Source: Zygaena filipendulae (taxonomy: Eukaryota > Arthropoda > Insecta > Lepidoptera > Zygaenidae). Taken from it: a DNA stretch of 64,000 bases. The notes beneath the pieces were generated by a model. The model was not told where the DNA came from. It was given only the letters and a program-made list of their open reading frames with translations, and made no database searches. This document shows positions 57,851 through 64,000 of this stretch, piece after piece. The stretch lies in assembly GCA_907165275.2 (NCBI GenBank), contig OU015654.1:13781501-13845500 (forward strand), written 5' to 3'. Position 1 is the stretch's first letter, and the number at the start of each line of letters is the position of its first letter. The position numbers and the translations under genes are program-made.

Positions 57851-58640
57851 ATAAATGATACTCTATAGCAAGAATATCACCTAGGCAAGCCAGACCTCAA
57901 GTCTTGTATAGGATGTACCTACCTTTGCTGGTGCCTATTTACGATATATTTAGAATATTGTTAGTTGTTACAGCAAGTTGAACAATCACAAATAAACTGG
58001 GTGTCAACTGTTATATGACAATAATTACAATATTAAGTATTTAAATAACGTTTATTCTTAATAATACTATTATTTTACAAGCACAAAAAAACAAAGGCAG
58101 TGAGATGGGTAGGTACCTACTTACTACTTACAATTAACTAACTATTCACACAGTATTTCATCAAAATACATAAATAATCATTTAGTTGTTATCCAGAAGA
58201 AATATAAGCAACAAAACAATTTCAAATCTCTATATTCTATGTAAAAAAGCTAACACTGAATTTTCCTGAACTATAATAATATTTATCAATACAAATTTTG
58301 TAAATCTATTACAAAGTCTGCTTAAAAAGTTTGTGACGTACAAAAATATTCGTTGATGGTTTTCGTTTGATTGCGTCAATATTAATTTTGTCACCGTAGG
58401 TACATGAAAATAATTGTGCTGTGAATCTATTCCACATATCGATGTCTATCAGTCGAAATAGAATAAGTGTTTTTTTTTTGCAAAATACACTGCCAGTTAC
58501 AACCATAATATAGTTTAGGTAGACATTCTATTGTGCAAATAAAGTCTCATATTCCATTGTGGTTGATAGACATCTATATGTAATACTGGCTTGAGATTCT
58601 TTTTTAAGTTTTTAATTTTTACCAGGCATTTTGTTTTTTT
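57850..58640. other. sequence downstream of the Gly-rich exon
   Basis: Likely includes the 3' UTR of the Gly/Tyr-rich gene (below 58646), but I could not identify a convincing polyadenylation signal. The rest is AT-rich. Confidence 0.4.
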
Positions 58641-58645
58641 TTTAT

Positions 58646-58960
58646 CTACCACCAGTAACCATGATGACCGTAATATCCGCCATAAGGCCAGCCGTATCCG
58701 TACCCATGTCCATAGCTGGGCCAACCCCAGCTGCTACCCCAGTACGGATAGTATCCCCCAAAATGTCCCCCATAACCGCCATATAAGCCGTAATGGCCTC
58801 CATATCCGCCGTAATGACCTCCCCAGTGAGATGCGGCGGTACTTAAATCTTCTTTCTCCTCTACTTCTTGCTTTTCAGGCTCGATGTCCACAGCTTTATC
58901 GGCAGGAGCGGCGTTAGATAACGCCAGTAACAGAAGGAGAAGCAAAGCGTATAACGTAAT
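58646..58960 (-). CDS. last coding exon of a secreted Gly/Tyr/Trp/His-rich peptide
   Basis: On the minus strand a strong 3' splice site (TTTTCTTTCAG, 58971-58961) is followed by ITLYALLLLLLLALSNAAP, a signal-peptide core with a plausible cleavage after the Ala-rich end. A short acidic, Lys/Glu-rich propeptide-like segment follows (DKAVDIEPEKQEVEEKEDL). The mature part is GGHYGGYGGHYGLYGG-type repeats ending GYYGHHGYWW and TAG at 58646-58648. The exon encodes 104 residues. There is no ATG in it, so the initiator and a few residues must come from an upstream exon at higher coordinates, which I could not identify. This architecture is common in insect small secreted proteins such as glycine-rich cuticular or antimicrobial-like peptides; the exact family is not recognised. 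It is the most convincing host gene in the window. Confidence 0.72.
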   Translation of the reverse strand: MTLYALLLLLLLALSNAAPADKAVDIEPEKQEVEEKEDLSTAASHWGGHYGGYGGHYGLYGGYGGHFGGYYPYWGSSWGWPSYGHGYGYGWPYGGYYGHHGYWW

Positions 58961-60000
58961 CTGAAAGAAAATGAAGAAACGATGATTTTTTACTTTAAAA
59001 AGGTTTATGATATGCTTGCTCAGGCACTAATATTATATATCTACTAAGTTTTCTTTTTTAATCTATACTGCTATTATAAAGAATAAAATTTTGTTTGTTT
59101 TTTATTTTAGTCTGTTTTTATTCTATGAAACTGCCGACGGATTTTATTATTAGTGACATTTTATGATTATTTTAATTTTGTTATTGACTGAGTAACGTAA
59201 CTATGAAATTGATAGTGTGAAATAAATAATTCGATGGGTTATTGGAACAAAGCCGCAATCGACAAAACGTAATTGTTCAGGAGAAAGGTTTTAGTGAAAA
59301 TCTTGAATAATTACTAAACTACGAGGCGTATCAAAACGGTTTGTATATCAAACGATGCGTTATTTTTTCTGGAGTAACATTTAATATACACAAGGTTTTA
59401 GTGCTTAGGAAATACCTAAAAATCCTTAAAAAACGATAATGCCGCTTCATGCATTTAAAGTCGTTTCCTTTAGGGTCCATTGTGGTTTTATTCCGGTGAA
59501 AAGTACGAAATTTGTCGATCAGCAATAGTCTATTGCAACATTATGCGCTGTTCTGAAGTGTGTATGGCGGATACAGTAATAGAGTTTTGCAGTGTTATTA
59601 CATGAATTTAATTATTGATTTGGAAAATGTACTCGTGAATGCTGTGTACATTGTACGAATATCGTTGTATTGGCACGAGTACATTTTTATTGAATATCTA
59701 GAGTATTACGTAAATATCTCTAAATCTAGTGTATTTATTTGTAAACAATAATAATAATATTATATTATGCCTGTATATATTATATCCATGTATATAAGTA
59801 TATTTATCCTAGGGTATTGTGTAAAACGAAACAAAATTATCGCAATCAACACGTTCAATTTGTTTAATAAGGGAAAAACACAGTTTACACACAATAATGA
59901 CATTTTTACTTAATGTTTGGGTACACTTTGCATAATTAAGTTATAAGAAAATCAACACAATATAACAATAACTTTATCTTCAGATTATTATAACCTTTCT
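58961..60000. other. probable intron upstream of the Gly-rich exon
   Basis: Follows the 3' splice site in the minus-strand direction. AT-rich; no short ATG exon with a GTAAGT-type donor could be chosen with confidence. Confidence 0.35.
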
Positions 60001-60083
60001 ACGACAGATTTGCAACTTGAAGGTGGTAGCTAGCCAGCCGGGCACTAGAGAGCGCCCTACCACCATGCTATGGTTTCCTCACG
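60001..60083 (-). mobile_element. SINE body fragment
   Basis: Matches 5969-6053: CTTGAAGGTGGTAGCTAGCC, GGGCACTAGAGAGCGCCC and ATGCTATGGTTTCCTCACG. Confidence 0.8.
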
Positions 60084-60250
60084 ATGTTAATAAAACCAGA
60101 ATCAATATCACAATCTAATCAAATAGCGATATCAAAAAGAAATAATAACAATATTATTCATAAGAAAATAGTGTGTCTTCTTGCGAATGATGTTCTGCTA
60201 TTACATCCTTTTTAGTTTCGCTAACCAAAGCATTATAAAAATGATGGTAC

Positions 60251-60724
60251 CTAGTGGCGTGGAATATCATAACTTTTGCAATGACTTAAGAAGTCTGAGT
60301 GCAAGGCTTTAGGCACAGTGAATGGTTTATTGTAAGCTTTTTGCAACTCGGGAATGACTGGAATTTCAATAGGAGGAGTAGTAGTAATACGGAGTGTTCG
60401 TGCACCTCGTGTACGTCCACTTCGTGTGCGTCCACCTCGTACGCGGGCGCCTCCAGACGGGAGTCTGGTTGGTAGATCACGTGTGTGTAACTCCACATAA
60501 TCATCTTCAAAGCTATATTTTAACTTCAGTATGCTCTCATGAGTATGGCACGCGACCACTTCCATAATATTGGACCATAATATTTTATTTCCCTCTGAAT
60601 CATGCATCCAATTTCGGCCTTCAATAAGCATTTTTATATCGGTAAAGTCGGATTTGACTAACTTTTTATAACTGTAATTAGTAATAAACAAAATTTTAAC
60701 ATAAAAATAAAAACCGACTTCCAA
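60251..60724 (-). CDS. unrecognised ORF, possibly an exon of a repeat-borne or host gene
   Basis: Open frame of 157 codons; no family recognised. The first 15 residues (MEVGFYFYVKILF) are translated from the left arm of the adjacent inverted repeat, so the ATG is doubtful. A plausible 3' splice site, CTAATTACAG, lies just inside the arm and would start an exon near 60669 encoding YKKLVKSDFTDI. The middle (LIEGRNWMHDSEGNKILWSN, then EVVACHTHESILKLKYSFED) has normal protein composition. A basic Gly/Arg/Thr segment follows (GGARVRGGRTRSGRTRGART). The C-terminus contains a globular-looking KPFTVPKALHSDFLSHCKSY and ends in a stop at 60251. Codon-like composition argues that it is or was coding. 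Whether it is host or transposon-derived is open. Confidence 0.38.
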   Translation of the reverse strand: MEVGFYFYVKILFITNYSYKKLVKSDFTDIKMLIEGRNWMHDSEGNKILWSNIMEVVACHTHESILKLKYSFEDDYVELHTRDLPTRLPSGGARVRGGRTRSGRTRGARTLRITTTPPIEIPVIPELQKAYNKPFTVPKALHSDFLSHCKSYDIPRH

Positions 60725-61083
60725 AAACAGAAAACTAAAAAGCTAAAAATAACAAAATACCGATTTAATCCAAAAGACAAAAATACTACTACTGCTAGTG
60801 TGTGCTACTACTGATTGTTTTGAATTCGGTGCCAAGCCCGCTTGTGTCTACCTACTTGGGTTGCTCTTCTCACAACGAGCTCGTGGCGGGAGTGGACTTA
60901 GAAGCATCTACTCCATATTTGGCTTGTCACCAACTTCAAAACGATCAGTAGTAGCACAAACCAATAATAATATTACGTGTATTTTTGTCTTTTGGATTAA
61001 ATCGCTATTTTATTATTTTTAGCTTTTTAGTTTTGTGTTTTTGGAAGTCGGTTTTTATTTTTTTGTTAAAATTTTGTTTATTT
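60684..61083. mobile_element. foldback MITE with about 100-bp arms carrying the GGAAGTCGGTTTTT motif
   Basis: Left arm 60684-60787 is the reverse complement of 60987-61083; both contain AACCGACTTCC and GACAAAAATAC. A second nested inverted repeat lies inside (TGTGCTACTACTGAT near 60800, ATCAGTAGTAGCACA near 60945). The central 130 bases are unique and GC-richer. Confidence 0.75.
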
Positions 61084-61934
61084 CTCGCTTTTCAGTGGGT
61101 TGGTTTGTAATTTATCTTAGTTACAATAGCCTAATGTCAACTACTCATCACCTTTTACTAAATATTGCTATTCCCGATGCAGGGACGTTAATTTATGAGG
61201 AGTTCTCCTGGTACTTCACCATCAGTTTCACTTCACCACATACATAGTGATGAACATAAATTGTTTAGAAAAAACATTAAAGTTAACGAATCGGAACCTG
61301 TGAAATACCTGTTAAAATATGTTTTATTTCATATTTTTTTTAGAATAAAAATTACTGAGGTAATTTTATTTTAAGGAAGAAAACCATAATTACTGTCAAT
61401 ATTATAGTGAAAGTTTAAAATATTTGTACAGCAATGTTTATTGTGTATCGGCATACAAAGATTATTTCGGGGAACAAAGCCCCAAAGGCCGTTACTTGTA
61501 TTAGTTTGAAAAATACTTTTTTCACTACACATAGTTCGATTATTCCGATAAACAAAATTCGAATGATGAACGAAGAATAACGAGGCAATACCCATAGTGC
61601 TTTCGCTAAATCAGCCAGTTTTCATCCTAAAATTCTGAAAAAAAATCAGTAGGTGTATTGGGGTCCATAGATTACGAAAACGGCTTAATCGGAAAACTGT
61701 AACTATGGCTATTGTGGTTTTGTTCCCGGCACCCATCGAATTATATTCTATTCTATATTTACAGTATTTACAGTATTTACAGTATGTACCTTTACGATTA
61801 ATTTGTGTTCTGGAATACGAAATTGAATATGTTTCATTTTTATAAAAAGAATTTCTAAGGGAATTCCGATATTAACGATTTATTTGTTTATTTATTACGA
61901 TGGGTCAACGGGGAGAGAGAGAATGCACATTGCA

Positions 61935-61980
61935 TGCACAGCTGAATGCAGAACCTCCTCCTATTTGGAAGTCGGTTAAA
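61935..61980 (-). repeat. GGAGGAGGTTCTGCATTC repeat fragment
   Basis: CAGCTGAATGCAGAACCTCC and TCCTATTTGGAAGTCGGTTA; inverted partner of 32213-32265. Confidence 0.65.
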
Positions 61981-62050
61981 TACTGTGTAATCTAATGGTC
62001 GGTATTCTTAAAGTTTTATGAATGAAACGAAACTAAATTTTAATTTTAAA

Positions 62051-62215
62051 CTCGCTGTCCCCCGAGGTTTCAGCCGCGATAATTTCAGAGTTCCCGCGGG
62101 AATTCCGGGATAATTCCGGGGTGAAAATCCGTTCAGTGGCTTTTGAGATTATAGTAAACAGACAGACATACAGGCAGACAGACACGGTGGTGGAATTTGT
62201 TTTATAATAATGTAA
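62051..62215 (-). mobile_element. Helitron Hel-C
   Basis: TCGCTGTCCCCCGAGGTTTC 3' side; AAAATCCGTTCAGTGGCTTT and GACAGACACGGTGGTGGAAT 5' side; partial duplication of TTCCGGGATAA. Confidence 0.75.
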
Positions 62216-62589
62216 TCTTTTTTTGTGAATCGAATGTAATGTTTTTATAAATCGGGCGTTTAAAAACATCGACCCGTGAACGTTCGTTTGAACAATAGCT
62301 TTGTAAGTACCTACTACGAGTTGATATTACGTGAATGTACTTAATAGCCGATTACTACAAATCACAATACACTCATATCGCACGCAATCTACTATACATA
62401 CGCGGGTTTCAATTGATAAAAAATATGTAGTTACATACACAGCTAGACGTCGCAAAATTCCCACGAAATACTGATGAATGAACAGCCACTTGCTTTGAAT
62501 GTGTAATGTTACTTATGTCGTATATACAACCTATTTAGATGGACTGTATGGATTTAGTTGAACGGATCAAAGGAAAATAACAACCGTTA

Positions 62590-62725
62590 TCCTACTAATA
62601 TAATAAACTAGCTGTGCCTCGCGGTTTCACCCGCGGTAATTTCGGAGTCAGAAAAGGACTTTTTGTCCCGGAATTCCCGCGGTAACTCCGAAATTACCAC
62701 GGATGAAACCGCGGGGCACAGCTAG
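62590..62725 (+). mobile_element. palindromic Helitron with two 3' ends
   Basis: A|TCCTACTAATATAATAAA, then an inverted 3' terminus (CTAGCTGTGCCTCGCGG from 62608), then a normal 3' terminus ending CACAGCTAG|T at 62725. The two termini pair over about 40 bases on each side of TCAGAAAAGGACTTTTTGTC. Confidence 0.85.
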
Positions 62726-62892
62726 TGTTGAAATAATAATTTGCAGTAAAAAAATCATAAATATTATATAATAGCATTTCCTCTATATCGGCATCTCCTC
62801 AGCAAGCAATAGTTTGTATTCTGTTACTGTGTAGGTATTTTATTATATATTTATTTGTGCTCGATGTGTATGTATGTAGATATTGTATGTAT

Positions 62893-63186
62893 AGATTAGA
62901 TTAGATTTATTTATTTCACATTATCAGATTCAAAATTACATCAAATTATAATATGTTAAAGGATAAAGTGATCGTCAGGTAAATTTCAATAAGTATGAGT
63001 AAATGTCAATAAGTGTAAATAAACGTCAATATACAATTACAAAATACTGCCAAAATCATAAAAAGAAAAATTAATTTAAATGTCAAACAAAGAATAATAA
63101 ATATACAATAAAATAAAATAAACCAACTAAATCAATGTCAAATGTAGAATAAAAAAAAAAAATATAAATAAAGCTACAAAATGTAG
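62893..63186 (-). mobile_element. 5'-truncated copy of the same LINE (3' UTR only)
   Basis: Begins with the same GATTAGATTAGATTTATTTA tail, shares the GTTAAAGGATAAAGTGATCGTC block, and ends with AATAAAGCTACAAAATGTAG. These match 53646-53900 in order, with indels in the TGTCAA-rich middle. It stops just before the ORF2 stop codon, a typical dead-on-arrival LINE insertion. Confidence 0.85.
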
Positions 63187-63354
63187 TCAAATGTATGTAT
63201 ATATCTATGTGTGTTTCATCTAAGTATATTATATCGTAAATGCACCGTCAAGTGAGCTCTCTGTACTATTAAGGTTAACTGGCGGCGAATCCCACTGTGG
63301 AATTAAGTCCGCCTTTTGGACCATAATGTGCATAAAGTTTGAATAAATATAGAA

Positions 63355-63465
63355 TGAAAAAAAAATGAAAAAGCGTATACTGAACGAAAAAAAAAGGGTT
63401 ATACCTACAATAATGGAGCATTAGTCAGTCATTAGTTATAGGGATTACTGACTAGTCTCCTACAA
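63355..63465. repeat. dispersed repeat shared with 33036-33155
   Basis: TGAAAAAGCGTATACTGAAC, ACAATAATGGAGCATTAGTC and ACTAGTCTCCTACAAATA align with the other copy. Confidence 0.7.
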
Positions 63466-63560
63466 ATAGTTAATTATTGTCAAAGTTTGTAACAGGAAAA
63501 GCGTACCAGAAGAAATTTTAAGAATATGCTTTCGACAGATCCCTTGAGGTCCCACAGAGG

Positions 63561-63753
63561 TCTCTACATAGTATAAAACAAAGTCGCTTCCCACTATCTG
63601 TCTGCCCCTATGTATGCTTAGATCTTTAAAACTACGCTACGAATTTTCATGCGGTTTTCACTAATAGATAGAGTGATTTGTGAGAAAGGTTTAAATGAGA
63701 ATTCCCGCGGAAACTCCGAAATTACTGCGAGTGAAACCGCGGGGGACAGCTAG
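63561..63753 (+). mobile_element. Helitron Hel-C, full copy
   Basis: TCTCTACATAGTATAAAACA start; GAGTGAAACCGCGGGGGACA GCTAG|T end. Closest to 19155-19359. Confidence 0.87.
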
Positions 63754-64000
63754 TCAACGATAAAATAATCTGAAAATGTAACTATTTTTTCTTCTTTTAC
63801 CTGAGAATTAATGATTGATTATTTTTCATTATTTCTAATAAAACATTTTTCCACGTATCTATTTTATAAGTGATTTTTAATCAATTTCTACATATTTTGT
63901 GATACAATGTGATAATCAGCTATGATACGATGGATTTTTTTTGTGATTTAAATTAAACAATATTTTTATACAAACAATAAAATATAAAATTAATTGTCTA

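Overview
This window is eukaryotic, AT-rich and almost entirely repeats. It looks like intergenic or intronic sequence from a moth or butterfly (Lepidoptera). The evidence is the density of short Helitrons ending in a CCGCGG hairpin plus CACAGCTAG, the lepidopteran GGAAGTCGGTTTTT motif, tRNA-derived SINEs, and 3' remains of non-LTR retrotransposons. I cannot name the species. No prokaryotic gene organisation is present.

The best coding content lies in the last 11 kb. A non-LTR retrotransposon on the minus strand (about 57.7 to 53.65 kb) has an intact ORF1 and an intact ORF2 (endonuclease plus reverse transcriptase). Its ORFs overlap in the -1 frame with an A AAA AAC slippery heptamer in the correct phase. 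A 5'-truncated copy of the same element lies at 62.9-63.2 kb. Between them is one probable host gene, the last coding exon of a secreted Gly/Tyr/Trp/His-rich peptide (58646-58960, minus). At 60.25-60.7 kb there is an unrecognised ORF beside a long inverted repeat.

The rest is a mosaic of transposable elements. About 45 non-autonomous Helitron copies share one 3' terminal module but carry at least seven different 5' halves, labelled here: Hel-A (TCCTACTAATATTATAAA...), Hel-B (TCTTAATATATATAAATC...), Hel-C (ACATAGTATAAAACAAAGTC...), Hel-D (TCTATACTTATAAT...), Hel-E (GTTTGTGCGTTCGTGAC...), Hel-F/G (TCTATATAAATA... or TCTAGACATATAAATA...) and Hel-H (GCTGAAGAGTTTG...). Copies are preceded by A and followed by T, as expected for A|T insertion. 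Two pairs are joined exactly 3' end to 5' end.

Other elements: a pogo-like DNA transposon (36706-38003) that keeps a pipsqueak HTH transposase N-terminus and lies inside one copy of a 49-bp tandem duplication; a hAT MITE with a perfect 8-bp target duplication (46990-47355); a mariner-type MITE with TA duplication (41811-42165); a foldback element carrying a 34-bp minisatellite (12136-12633); a GC-rich GGC/GCC foldback (49603-49775); several TIR MITE families in two or three copies; two near-identical 0.6-kb elements in opposite orientation (9652-10258 and 33468-34079); and tRNA-derived SINEs. Stretches not listed are AT-rich sequence in which I could support no gene.
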